A stretch of 64,000 nt of DNA. Source: Candidatus Melainabacteria bacterium. GTDB taxonomy: Bacteria; Cyanobacteriota; Vampirovibrionia; Obscuribacterales; Obscuribacteraceae. The notes below the pieces were generated by a model. That model was given only the letters and a program-made list of their open reading frames with translations. It was not told the DNA's origin and made no database searches. The first letter of the stretch is position 1. Each line of letters opens with the position of its first letter. The DNA lies in contig JADJWK010000003.1 in the NCBI GenBank assembly GCA_016716405.1, positions 372,001 to 436,000 on the forward strand, read 5' to 3'. Made by a program: the position numbers and the translations under genes. Shown piece by piece: positions 50,740-59,667 of this stretch.

Positions 50740-51738
50740 ATGAATCGAAAAGCGATCGTCACCTGTTTTCTTCTTGCAAGCGCTTTCACTCTTCCGGGTT
50801 TGACGGCCAGCGATAAAGTCTTTGCTCAGCCGGATCAGGTGGAGACCGGCATAGGCTTCGCCGAGCCGGCAACCGGAAGCGGTGTCGTCTATCCCGAGCG
50901 CTCCGGGCGAGTCGACAAACCGGTCAATCGTCTGGAGCCCGGGCGGGCATCGCCTGAGGAGGCGGGCGACATAGCCAGGGTGATGCCCGCGATCAAGCCG
51001 AGAGCGATTGTCGCCAGATTTGCCGACAAGTTTGCCGACAAGCTAGCCGGACCGGCATTCCTGCAGTCCGGTCGACTTCTCTATGTGCGCAGCGATGCGC
51101 TGAAAGAGATGTTTTCGAACCGGCTCTTTTATGTGCTGCGCTTTCGAGTCTGGCCTGTCGGTTTCGATATTCCGGAGCCGATGAAAAGCAACAATATCTT
51201 TGTCGTCGACTCTAAAGGCAAGCTCGTGCTTGTCACTGGCTCGGAGCAGTTGAAGTCTCTATTCAAGACCGGTGCCTCTCAGGTAAAAGACGAGAAGTCC
51301 GCGAGACTTGCCTTGAGAGCCTGGCTCGAGCTCTCTTCCGAACTGAATCAGGACGGCTTTCTGCAATTCTCAATCGATGATACCGCCATCGATGCTCGTA
51401 TCGTAGGGCGCGGGCTGGTTGCTCACGGCAAGGCGGTGATCCAGCCCAGAGGCGGTGATGAAGGGTTTCTATCCGCGACTCTGACTTTCGACAATGAGGG
51501 CAGACTCGAAACTTCAGAAGAAGAACGCGAGGTGAAAGCCGGGATGAGACCGATCTGCCAGTCGACTAAATTGCTCGATCAGGATCCTGTGGTCAGGCAG
51601 ATGGCGCGCAGAGATCTGTTGATTCTGGGCAGACGAGCCGAATCTTATTTGATCGAGCAGCGCAAGAAAGGATCACCTGAGCTTCAGAAAGCTATCGATG
51701 ATATCTGGCTCGAGATAGTCCGGGAGAATCGCCGCTGA
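50740..51738 (+). CDS. Exported hypothetical protein
   Basis: 332 residues. Signal peptide ~1-30 (AIVTCFLLASAFTLPGL). A low-complexity segment runs to ~90. A folded domain follows with RLLYVRSDALKEMF, VLRFRVWPVGFDIPEP and NIFVVDSKGKLVLVTG, strand-rich in appearance. The C-terminal ~50 residues are helical (VVRQMARRDLLILGRRAESY, twenty). No family recognised. It stands alone, 85 bases before the spermidine-synthase-like gene. Confidence 0.75.
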   Translation: MNRKAIVTCFLLASAFTLPGLTASDKVFAQPDQVETGIGFAEPATGSGVVYPERSGRVDKPVNRLEPGRASPEEAGDIARVMPAIKPRAIVARFADKFADKLAGPAFLQSGRLLYVRSDALKEMFSNRLFYVLRFRVWPVGFDIPEPMKSNNIFVVDSKGKLVLVTGSEQLKSLFKTGASQVKDEKSARLALRAWLELSSELNQDGFLQFSIDDTAIDARIVGRGLVAHGKAVIQPRGGDEGFLSATLTFDNEGRLETSEEEREVKAGMRPICQSTKLLDQDPVVRQMARRDLLILGRRAESYLIEQRKKGSPELQKAIDDIWLEIVRENRR

Positions 51739-51919
51739 CCCGGTAGCCTTTGCCGGTGATATCCCCGAACTGCCTTGCAAGCCATTGCCTACCTCCCCTT
51801 TGCGTTTCTGAAAGCATCCCGGGGTGGCAGGGTGTCTGCTCCGTTACCCGGGCGGGGAAAATACTAAGCTGCAGCTCCTGTATTATTATGCTGATTTACT
51901 AGATAGATGGAGACTCAGC

Positions 51920-54085
51920 TTGTCAGAAGCCGGTGCTGTTGAGGAAGCAAAGGGATCGAATGAGCGGTCCTGGATGCTTCGTTTGTTTCTCATAAGCTTT
52001 GCAGTGCTCTTTTTCGAGGTCCTGCTGATTCGCTGGATAGCCAGCGAGATTCGAATATTCGGTTTTTTCAAGAATCTCATTCTGATTGCTGCCGTGGTGG
52101 GCATGGGGATTGGCTGTGCTCTGGGAGGACAGAGCTCCGGACAGGAGACCTCGAAGAAGGGCTCGGCTCTCGATGATGCCGTCTTCCCTCTATTGCTTCT
52201 TGTAATCTCGGCGATTCTCGCCTTCTCGGCTCAGATGGGGCTTACTAATATAAGCTTCCTCTTCGATCCCAATATCTTCGTCTGGGATGCCATCGTTCTC
52301 GAGGCGACAGCGTTCATTCGCAATGTGGTAGCGATTCTGTCGATCTTCTTTCTGGTGGTGGTCACCTTCGACATGCTCGGCCAGAAGCTGGGTATTGAGC
52401 TTTCCGGCAAGGAGCCTCTCAAGGCCTATTCGATCAATCTGGCAGGCAGCCTGGCCGGGGTTCTGGTCTATACGCTGATGAGCTATCTCGGCACTTCTCC
52501 CGGCATCTGGCTGATTGTGGGCTGTCTCTCGCTGCTGCCTTTTTTTCGCAAGCCGGCGCATCTGGTCATGTTCGCGGGCAGTATCGGATTCGCTTTCATG
52601 GTCACCGCCGGAAGTATCTGGTCCCCTTATTACCGGATCGATCTCAAGCCTTTCCAGATTGCCACCGGTAGCGGTCCTGTGGAGATGGGCATTCATCTGG
52701 ACGTCAACCACGACTATCACCAGAAGACCCTCGATTTCAGAAAGGGCTTCCTCGACAAGCACCCTGCTCTTCTCGACTCGAGCGAGTTCCAGATCTATTA
52801 CAACACTTATAACTTCCCTTACGAGATCGCTCCCCGATGCGAGTCGGTGCTCATTCTCGGCGCCGGCACAGGCAACGATGTGGCGGCGGCGCTCAGGCAC
52901 GGCGCCCGGAGTGTGGACGCGGTCGAGATCGATCCGGCGATTCTCGCGCTGGGCAAGGGTATCCATCCGGAAAAGCCTTATGACAGCCCGGCTGTCCATG
53001 TCCACAATAACGACGCCCGGGCATTTCTTGCCAATGACGACGGCAAATATGACGTCATCGTCTTCGGGCATGTCGACTCACACACGACTTTTTCCACCAT
53101 GGCCTCGGTGCGTCTCGACAACTATCTCTACACGAAAGAGAGTCTCGAGTCCGCCACCAGGCATCTCTCCGACCGTGGCATCGCCGCCCTCAGTTTCGCT
53201 GCCGGTACCGACTGGCTGCGAAGCAGGCTCTACCAGGCGGTGAAAGCGGTGTCGCCGGTGGAGCCGGTGGCAATCAAGACTCAGTTCGACAACGCGGGTT
53301 CCATAACGATTCTCTGGGGACCGGGTCTCGACTCTATACGCCAGGCTATAGCGGAGAAGCGAGCCGAATCGGTGATCGATCCGGCGGAGCTGTCTCAACG
53401 GGTCGAGATGCCCACCGACGACTGGCCTTTCCTCTATCAGAAAGACCGAGATATTCCTATGGTCTATCTAATCATGCTCATCGTCGTTTTCATCCTCTCG
53501 AGCATCATCGTGGTGGCCCGCATGCGGCTTGATCTGGGCTGGCTTCTGGAGTACAGCCAGTTCTTCCTCCTGGGTGCCGGTTTCCTCCTCATGGAGACCC
53601 GGGCCATGCTTGCCATATCGATTCTCTTCGGCTCCACCTGGCTGGTCAATTCGATCGTCATAGCTTTCGTGCTGATCATGGCATTGCTTGCCAACTGGGC
53701 GGTGATGAAAGCAAAGGCAATCAAGGAATGGCACGGCTATCTGGGCCTTCTTGCTACCCTCACGGTCATGTATCTCGTTCCCCTGGGGCAGTTTTCCGGC
53801 GCCGGAGTTCCGGTGAAGCTCCTGGTGGGGCTGCTGATTCTCGGCTTGCCTTTTGCCTTTTCTGGAATCGTTTTCTCCAGGGCTCTTTCCCGGGTGGACA
53901 AACCCGAGCGAGCCCTGGGCATCAATATCCTCGGAGCGCTTCTGGGCGGCTGCCTGGAGTATCTATCCACGGTGGTGGGATCGAACGGTCTGACGATTCT
54001 GGCCGTCGCCGTCTATGTGGCATCCTGGCTGGTGGCGATGGCGGTGCTGAGGGCGCGAGGCACCTCCGGTGGTGCGGCTTCTTAA
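51920..54085 (+). CDS. Membrane-embedded spermidine-synthase-like protein
   Basis: 721 residues from TTG 51920 (GGAG eight bases upstream); ATG 51974 (MLRLFLISFAVLFFE) is the next choice. About six N-terminal membrane helices (~18-265) precede a Rossmann SAM-binding domain (~280-500) with VLILGAGTGNDVAAALRHGA (twenty) and VDAVEIDPAILALGKG. DVIVFGHVDSHT stands where polyamine synthases have D-S-T-D-P. Seven or so helices follow. It resembles the fused membrane/SpeE-like family of unknown substrate. The gatekeeper Asp pattern is altered, so it is unlikely to be a true spermidine synthase. A strong terminator follows. Confidence 0.82.
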   Translation: MSEAGAVEEAKGSNERSWMLRLFLISFAVLFFEVLLIRWIASEIRIFGFFKNLILIAAVVGMGIGCALGGQSSGQETSKKGSALDDAVFPLLLLVISAILAFSAQMGLTNISFLFDPNIFVWDAIVLEATAFIRNVVAILSIFFLVVVTFDMLGQKLGIELSGKEPLKAYSINLAGSLAGVLVYTLMSYLGTSPGIWLIVGCLSLLPFFRKPAHLVMFAGSIGFAFMVTAGSIWSPYYRIDLKPFQIATGSGPVEMGIHLDVNHDYHQKTLDFRKGFLDKHPALLDSSEFQIYYNTYNFPYEIAPRCESVLILGAGTGNDVAAALRHGARSVDAVEIDPAILALGKGIHPEKPYDSPAVHVHNNDARAFLANDDGKYDVIVFGHVDSHTTFSTMASVRLDNYLYTKESLESATRHLSDRGIAALSFAAGTDWLRSRLYQAVKAVSPVEPVAIKTQFDNAGSITILWGPGLDSIRQAIAEKRAESVIDPAELSQRVEMPTDDWPFLYQKDRDIPMVYLIMLIVVFILSSIIVVARMRLDLGWLLEYSQFFLLGAGFLLMETRAMLAISILFGSTWLVNSIVIAFVLIMALLANWAVMKAKAIKEWHGYLGLLATLTVMYLVPLGQFSGAGVPVKLLVGLLILGLPFAFSGIVFSRALSRVDKPERALGINILGALLGGCLEYLSTVVGSNGLTILAVAVYVASWLVAMAVLRARGTSGGAAS

Positions 54086-54088
54086 AGG

Positions 54089-54115
54089 AAAAACACTCCG
54101 CGAGGGAGTGTTTTT
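54089..54115. terminator. Bidirectional hairpin terminator
   Basis: Stem AAAAACACTCC / GGAGTGTTTTT with a GCGAG loop, between the convergent genes ending at 54085 and 54207. U runs result on both strands. Confidence 0.88.
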
Positions 54116-54206
54116 CGATATCTACTAATTCACAACAGATCAGTCGACCTGGGTCAACGTTTGTTCGCCTGGAAAATCGTCAGCTTGGACAGAAGGGCTT
54201 CGAGAG

Positions 54207-54347
54207 TTATTTCTCCTGAGCGGCCTGGGAGGCTGCTTGCTCTTTCATGTCTTTGACTTTCTTCCAACTCTTGGCGAGTTTGATAATAATCACCGGCATG
54301 ATAATAACGCCCGCGATCACGATCATCATTCCTGGGTCCAGTTCCAT
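54207..54347 (-). CDS. 46-residue single-pass membrane protein
   Basis: Small gene MELDPGMMIVIAGVIIMPVI... ending in a charged tail with KSWKKVKDMKEQAASQAAQ (46 residues in all). One transmembrane helix spans residues ~7-22, then a basic and helical cytoplasmic tail. ATG 54347 has AGGAAG eight bases upstream and a perfect TATAAT (54408-54413, minus strand) further up. The terminator at 54089-54115 lies downstream. The promoter, ribosome-binding site, helix and terminator all agree. Function unknown. Confidence 0.75.
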   Translation of the reverse strand: MELDPGMMIVIAGVIIMPVIIIKLAKSWKKVKDMKEQAASQAAQEK

Positions 54348-54679
54348 AAGCTACTTCCTTCTATTCGGGCACGAATACACAAGGCCTTCCTTAGCAAAAC
54401 GCTACCAATTATAGTCTGCCCTGTAAAGGAGCAAGAATATTACGGGTCACCCTGTCAACCGGGGGTGAAATCGTGAAATGCTTACCTGGCAAAGGTTACC
54501 AGCTTAATGATTGCAAATCTGTTACCAAGGGAAGCGGTCCGCCGGGGGAATCAGGGTCTCCCGAGCAGGTGGAAGTCCAGCTATTTCAGGCATACGGTGC
54601 TTCAGACCTTATCCTCCGGCGACTTTTCCGGTACGATAGGTAATAGTTAGAATTCCTCGAAACGCACGGATGATGCAGG
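54348..54679. promoter_or_regulatory. 332-base intergenic region; holds -10 of the small membrane protein gene
   Basis: The minus-strand TATAAT at 54408-54413 suits the gene starting at 54347; the best -35 is a weak TTCTTG 18 bases upstream. Nothing else is recognised apart from leader sequence of the gene at 54680. Confidence 0.4.
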
Positions 54680-55507
54680 TTGCCTGATTCGTACAGATCT
54701 GGAAAGTCCCCCAAGGCAGAACACCTGTCCTCGACAGGTCGCCGGTGCTGGACGAAAATCCATCTGCTAGCCGGTTCGCTCATGCTCCTTGTCCTGATTA
54801 ATTTTGCCCGACCCTGCCAGGCGACTCTCTCGGTGAACGGGCTCGAGCTGAAAGAGGCTGCCGATCAGGACTTTTTCCGTTTCTTCCAATTCAAGCTAAT
54901 GGGCTACTCTCTGACCCGGGACGGCTATACCATGGCCGTTTTCCGGCCGGGCAAGGAGATGCCTTATCGTCTGTCGGTGAATCTCTTTGTCACCCTGGAC
55001 GGTCAGAACCGCATCAAGCGAATGCGTATCAATCTCGACCGGCGTTTCATCGACGACTCTCAGCTCGGGATGTTTGCCCGGGATGTGGCCAAAAGCTTTG
55101 TCCAGGCAGCTGTTCCGGAGAAGGACTACGATGACGCCCGGGCCGTCGCCAATGAGATCTTTTTCCGGCAGACCCTCACCCGAGTGACCACGGCCAGGGC
55201 CGGCGGGAAGATTCTCTCGGTCTTCAAAATCGGCACCGGCGAGCTGGCTCCGGGCGATATCATCATCATCGGCGAGAGCAGCAAGCTGCCGGTGATGCCC
55301 GGCGAGCGCTCGGAGTTCTACGCCTGTTACGAAGGGAGCCGGAGGACTTATCAGAAGGATTTCGGTGATACTATGCTGCGATTCTCCAACCGGGAGAGCG
55401 CAGGGCAGAAATATCTAGAGATCACGGTCATGCCCACCGGTGATCGTACCGAGCTCAGGAGCACCGCTTTCGATTTCCACCGGTTGCCTCTGCGGGCGCC
55501 CCGCTGA
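54680..55507 (+). CDS. Exported hypothetical protein
   Basis: 275 residues from TTG 54680. The basic region RRCWTK and hydrophobic LLAGSLMLLVLINF (~25-45) form a signal peptide ending near CQA. Starting at ATG 54782 would drop the basic part, so the TTG is preferred. The mature part is mixed alpha/beta (YRLSVNLFVTLDGQNRIKRM, twenty; LARDVAKSFV-like FARDVAKSFVQAAVP). No family recognised. Convergent with the zinc-ribbon kinase. Confidence 0.65.
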   Translation: MPDSYRSGKSPKAEHLSSTGRRCWTKIHLLAGSLMLLVLINFARPCQATLSVNGLELKEAADQDFFRFFQFKLMGYSLTRDGYTMAVFRPGKEMPYRLSVNLFVTLDGQNRIKRMRINLDRRFIDDSQLGMFARDVAKSFVQAAVPEKDYDDARAVANEIFFRQTLTRVTTARAGGKILSVFKIGTGELAPGDIIIIGESSKLPVMPGERSEFYACYEGSRRTYQKDFGDTMLRFSNRESAGQKYLEITVMPTGDRTELRSTAFDFHRLPLRAPR

Positions 55508-55518
55508 TTGTTCGAGCC

Positions 55519-57633
55519 TCATTCCGCTTCTTCTTCTTCGCCGGCGCCCTGGGCCACGCCGTCCGAGAGCCAGATATTGGGAGAGATTTCCTCGATCTTT
55601 AGAATCAGCCACTTCTTGCCGTCTTTCTTAATGAGCTCGAAGCGCATGTATCCGGGACCTTCTTTGATCCAGAACTTGGTCTTGACCAGGACCGAGGCTT
55701 TGCTTTCTTCTTTGCTGTAGGACTCGATCTTGAAGCTGCTCTTTCGATAGTCGTTAGCGTCCGCCAGGGTCTCGAAGCGGACCTTTCCCCAGGTCTTGCC
55801 GAGCTTTTCGGCGTCATTGAGAAACCAGTCGCTGGTGTAGAAATTCTTGAGATTATCTATGTTGACGTTTTCGCCGGGCTGGCAGAGCTGGGTGAACATC
55901 ATGCGGATCGCCATGACCACCTGACGAAGGTCTTCGCTTGCCTGGGTCTCTACTACGGTCGCTTGCTCGATGAAATTCTTGTCGCCGCTCTTATGGTAGA
56001 CAATCTGCCAGAAATCTCCGATTCCTGCTCCGTCTGCGTTGGCAGCCCGGTCCTCGATGTTGTAGCTGCCGGTGTTGAGCTTGAGGAGCTCGCCCGGTGC
56101 CTCGTCCTCCTCCGGGTTGACAGTCATGATATACATCTCGCCCTCGACTTTTTTCTTGGCGTTGGCAGGTTTGTAGTAGTAGACGATACCCTGGGCCTTG
56201 CTCTGCATCGAGAACATGGAGCCTATCTTGGAGCTCGAGAAAAGGAACACGACGCCGGCGCCCAGTCCGGCCAGGAGAACTGCAGCCACGGCTATGGTGA
56301 CTGTGAGATTCTGCTTGAAGAACTCCAGGCTCTTGATCTGCTCGAGAATCGGCGGTCCTTCTCTGGCTTCTTTTTTCTCTGCCGGCGCTTTGCTGCGGGG
56401 TCTGGGCCGGGCCGGAGCTTTGGCGGGCTCCCGGGCGGCCGGAGCTGCCTTGGCCGCCGGAGCGTCTGGCGCCGGGGGATCGGCGGCGGCCTGGGGACCT
56501 TTCACGGACGGGCCGCCACTTGCTGGTGCGGCGGCGGCCGGCTTGGCCACTGGACGGACCGCTCGCGATCCTGTCTTGCCTCCCGGAGCGGGACCGAAGA
56601 GCTTTTCCTGCTCCATGAGCTTGGACACTCCTTCGAGAGCGTCTCGCAGCTCCTGCATGGATTGATAGCGTCCCTCCGGCTTCTTGGCCAGAGCTTTGAG
56701 CACTACGCGCTCGAGGGAGTCGGGAATTCTCAGGTCGGGACGCACGTCTTTGAAGGGCTTGGGAGGGGTCGACATATGCATCTGCATGGTGTCGATGATT
56801 GAATTGCCCATCAGGGGCGGATGACCGGTGAGAGACTCGTACATCATGGCTCCCATCGAATAGATGTCCGAGCGAGCATCGAGAGACTGAGCCATGCATT
56901 GCTCGGGGCTCATATAGATTGGTGAGCCGAAAACTTCACCGGTCTGGGTGAGGTTCTGGGACTGCTTGCCTGATGAAGGCATGAGCTTGGCTATGCCGAA
57001 GTCCACGACCTTGACGAAGTCTTTCTTGCCCTCGAAATCGATGAGCATGATATTGCTCGACTTGAGGTCTCGGTGGATAACCCCTTTCTGGTGGGCGTGC
57101 TCCAGGGCCTCGCAAGCCTGGATGAAGATAGGGATCATCCGTTTGACCGGCACCTGCTTGTCCCGGCGGATGATATCCGAGAGGCTCTCCCCCTCCAGGA
57201 AGTCCATTACCAGGTAAGGCTGACCGCTGGCGACGAAACCGTAGTCGTAGACGGTGATCACGTTCGGATGCTGGAGGTGCGATGCCGCCTGGGCTTCCTG
57301 CTGGAAGCGCTTGATACTGATCTGGTCGGAGACGAGTTGCGGAAGCAGGACTTTGATGGCTACGGTCCGGTCCATGAGCTCGTGGACGCCGCGATAGACT
57401 GCGCTCATCCCGCCTCTGCCTACCTCTTCGACGACTTTGTAGCGGTCGTTCAGGATCTGACCGATGAGCTCGTCTTTTTTGGGAGTAAGGAGCATGGTCC
57501 TGTCGTTGGGACAGACCACCAGATGCCCGGGAAACTCGCCATTGCAGGCGGGGCACTTCTTGATCTTCGGTGGTGCCGGCTGCTCCGGGGCGGGCGCTGC
57601 CGCCTTGGGCGCCGTATCTTCGGAATCAGCCAA
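55519..57633 (-). CDS. Ser/Thr protein kinase with N-terminal zinc ribbon and C-terminal ectodomain
   Basis: 704 residues. N terminus Ala/Pro-rich, then zinc ribbon KKCPACNGEF...VVCPND (Cys at ~26, 29, 42). Kinase ~65-325 with EVGRGGMSAVYRG, VAIKVLLP, HRDLKSSNIMLI, VVDFGIAKL and YMSPEQCMAQSLDARSDIYS (twenty). Ala/Pro/Lys linker ~345-430, membrane helix ~450-473 (TIAVAAVLLAGLGAGVVFLF, twenty). The ~230-residue extracytoplasmic domain (VYYYKPANAKKKVEGEMYIM, twenty) is unlike any I know. All kinase landmarks are intact. Confidence 0.92.
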   Translation of the reverse strand: MADSEDTAPKAAAPAPEQPAPPKIKKCPACNGEFPGHLVVCPNDRTMLLTPKKDELIGQILNDRYKVVEEVGRGGMSAVYRGVHELMDRTVAIKVLLPQLVSDQISIKRFQQEAQAASHLQHPNVITVYDYGFVASGQPYLVMDFLEGESLSDIIRRDKQVPVKRMIPIFIQACEALEHAHQKGVIHRDLKSSNIMLIDFEGKKDFVKVVDFGIAKLMPSSGKQSQNLTQTGEVFGSPIYMSPEQCMAQSLDARSDIYSMGAMMYESLTGHPPLMGNSIIDTMQMHMSTPPKPFKDVRPDLRIPDSLERVVLKALAKKPEGRYQSMQELRDALEGVSKLMEQEKLFGPAPGGKTGSRAVRPVAKPAAAAPASGGPSVKGPQAAADPPAPDAPAAKAAPAAREPAKAPARPRPRSKAPAEKKEAREGPPILEQIKSLEFFKQNLTVTIAVAAVLLAGLGAGVVFLFSSSKIGSMFSMQSKAQGIVYYYKPANAKKKVEGEMYIMTVNPEEDEAPGELLKLNTGSYNIEDRAANADGAGIGDFWQIVYHKSGDKNFIEQATVVETQASEDLRQVVMAIRMMFTQLCQPGENVNIDNLKNFYTSDWFLNDAEKLGKTWGKVRFETLADANDYRKSSFKIESYSKEESKASVLVKTKFWIKEGPGYMRFELIKKDGKKWLILKIEEISPNIWLSDGVAQGAGEEEEAE

Positions 57634-57708
57634 ATAACTCGCCTCTTGTTATAAGTCCCCAGTCTGTCATTCCCCGTCAGCACTCACCATAATCACCGGA
57701 TAAGAGAC

Positions 57709-58257
57709 CTAACGCTCGGCAGCAAGCACTTCTTCCCTCACTTCAGGCGCCTCCGCCTTTTCGTCCGGGAGCTGCGGATAAAAACTCAGATAGAAGATGA
57801 GGAAAAACAGGCAATAGAGAGTGCCTTTCAAAAATACGGTCGAGATCGATGGCGAGGATATCAGACAGCTTTCCGAGGGATTGTCCGGATCGTAGTGAAC
57901 GTGGGCGGGTTTGCCCTGCTCGTAGTGCTCGAAGAGGTAGATAGTGTCCTCGTCATTCCAGGCCATGGGCTGCTGGAACTTGATCCGCGAGCCGATATGA
58001 GCGCCGCCGGCTGAATAGGCATAGAGGATTTCGAAGGCGGTGGCGCTACCCTCCCGGTAGTCCTTCCTGCTCAGCTCGACTTTCTGCACCATGCCCTTGA
58101 CCGTCGGCCAGCTCTGGGAGCGATAGGCCATCACGTATTCGGGAATATCATAGAGCCCGAGAAGGATGACGACCAGGCTGACCATGGTTATCACGATAGG
58201 CTTGTGTGCCTTCGCTTTCAGCTTCTCGACGTTCAGATTCGCTAAATCGGCGTTCAA
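57709..58257 (-). CDS. DUF3592-type membrane protein
   Basis: 182 residues: helix ~19-38 (IVITMVSLVVILLGLYDI), a strand-rich middle (TAFEILYAYSAGGAHIG, HVHYDPDNPSESCLI) and helix ~138-158 (GTLYCLFFLIFYLSFY). Same plan as 3393-4061. It precedes the zinc-ribbon kinase by 76 bases on the same strand, so it could be part of that unit. Function unknown. Confidence 0.75.
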   Translation of the reverse strand: MNADLANLNVEKLKAKAHKPIVITMVSLVVILLGLYDIPEYVMAYRSQSWPTVKGMVQKVELSRKDYREGSATAFEILYAYSAGGAHIGSRIKFQQPMAWNDEDTIYLFEHYEQGKPAHVHYDPDNPSESCLISSPSISTVFLKGTLYCLFFLIFYLSFYPQLPDEKAEAPEVREEVLAAER

Positions 58258-58307
58258 GCTAGAATGGTAACTGTCTCGGTCAAGTGTCTCTCTATTGGCA
58301 GGTTACC

Positions 58308-58769
58308 ATGAACCGCCTCATTCTGAGCATAGCCCTTATTGCTCTTGTATGTACCCCGGGCACAGCCCTGTTACCGGCTCTCGCCGCAGACGACTCGGCC
58401 CGGCACAAGAGCTGGGAATCCACCAATACAGAGGCGAAGCAGGCCTTTGAAGAGGGCAAGTATTCGGAGTCCGAAGCACTTTATCGGACGGCCCTCGATC
58501 AAGCCGAGAATCTCGAGTCATCCGGACCGAAAGCAATCTCTTCCCACGGGCTCGCCCGGGTCTATCACAAGCAGGGCAGGTATAAGGAGGCGGAGCCCCT
58601 CTATAAGACCGCCCTGGCTATATTCGACGGCTCATCGAGACGGCGGATCTTCTATCTTTATTCGGTAATCGAGGATTATGCCGACATGCTCGCGGCCATG
58701 GGACGAAGCCAGGAGGCTCAGGAGCTGAGGGGCCGGCTGAAGCGAAGCGCTCCCACGACTATTCGTTAG
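58308..58769 (+). CDS. Exported TPR-repeat protein
   Basis: 153 residues from ATG 58308, with AGGT six bases upstream. Signal peptide ~1-28. Two and a half TPR units: AKQAFEEGKYSESEALYRTA (twenty) and GLARVYHKQGRYKEAEPLYK (twenty), then ADMLAAMGRSQEAQEL. Kinesin-light-chain-like spacing, as in the cytosolic protein at 20886. The tail overlaps kynA by 11 bases. Confidence 0.8.
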   Translation: MNRLILSIALIALVCTPGTALLPALAADDSARHKSWESTNTEAKQAFEEGKYSESEALYRTALDQAENLESSGPKAISSHGLARVYHKQGRYKEAEPLYKTALAIFDGSSRRRIFYLYSVIEDYADMLAAMGRSQEAQELRGRLKRSAPTTIR

Positions 58770-59634
58770 GTTTGAGCTCCAGATGGGTGCGCAGCTTCCA
58801 GAGATCAGGGAAGCTTCTCTGGGTGAGGGTGGTTCGCAGGTAGCCTACCCCCTCACTACCGCCGGTGCCCATCTTGAAGCCGATGATTCGCTCCACCACT
58901 GTGACATGATGGGTCCTCCAGAGGACGATGAGCTCGTCTATGTCCACGAGGAGCTCGGCCATGTCGGTGAGCTCCGGGTACCGATCCGGCTCTTCGTACA
59001 GGGTCTTGAGTTGATTGATCCGCTTGACCTGAAGCTCTTCTTTCTCCGCCTCGGATGCGGTATCAGAGGCGCGCGGCAGGTCGAAGCCGTTGCGTCCGAG
59101 GAGCTCGTAGAAAAGAGTTTCCAGTGACGGTGCCTGGTTGCGGGCCTGGAGATTGGCGTAAGCTTCCTTGTCTTCCTTGAAGTGATTGAGCATTCTTTCG
59201 TTTCTCAGCCCGCACATGATCTCGAGCTCGCGAAACTGGCTCGACTGGAAGCCGCTGGCCGGGTTCAGATTGTGCCGGAAGCCGAGAAAATCCTGGGGCG
59301 ACATGGTCTCGAGAACATGGATCTGGCCGACAAGAACCCTCATGATTGCCACCACTCTCTTGAGGTAGAAATTGGCGCGGCGAATTCTGTCTTGCTGGAT
59401 CATCTCCACGACGGTGTCGAGCTCGTGGAGGATGAGCTTGAACCAGAGCTCGTAGGACTGGTGAATGACGATGAAGAGAGGCTCATCGTGGTGAGGAGGA
59501 TCCGACTGGCAGATCTGGAGCTTTTTGAGCTCCGGAACTCTCAGGTAACTGTTATAGGAGAGCGGTGTATGGCCGCTGCCATAAGGTTTTTGCGAAGCTT
59601 CCTCGCGGGTCTCGGCTTCTGTTTTTCCGGCCAT
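58759..59634 (-). CDS. kynA: Tryptophan 2,3-dioxygenase
   Basis: 291-residue haem enzyme opening the indole ring of tryptophan to N-formylkynurenine. Family landmarks: YNSYLRVPELKKLQICQSDP (twenty), FIVIHQSYELWFKLILHELD (twenty; active-site His/Tyr), LNPASGFQSSQFRELE, and the haem-ligand region RTHHVTVVERIIGFKMGTGG (twenty). Start ATG 59634 with GGAGG eight bases upstream. No kynurenine-pathway neighbours are visible. It implies aerobic tryptophan breakdown or a route to NAD. Confidence 0.95.
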   Translation of the reverse strand: MAGKTEAETREEASQKPYGSGHTPLSYNSYLRVPELKKLQICQSDPPHHDEPLFIVIHQSYELWFKLILHELDTVVEMIQQDRIRRANFYLKRVVAIMRVLVGQIHVLETMSPQDFLGFRHNLNPASGFQSSQFRELEIMCGLRNERMLNHFKEDKEAYANLQARNQAPSLETLFYELLGRNGFDLPRASDTASEAEKEELQVKRINQLKTLYEEPDRYPELTDMAELLVDIDELIVLWRTHHVTVVERIIGFKMGTGGSEGVGYLRTTLTQRSFPDLWKLRTHLELKPNE

Positions 59635-59667
59635 GAAATGTCCTCCAGCCCGTGGCAGATACAACTT

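Noticed and set aside
51920..54085. Ordinary spermidine synthase
   Set aside because: Many membrane helices flank the SAM domain and the usual active-site Asp pattern is altered.
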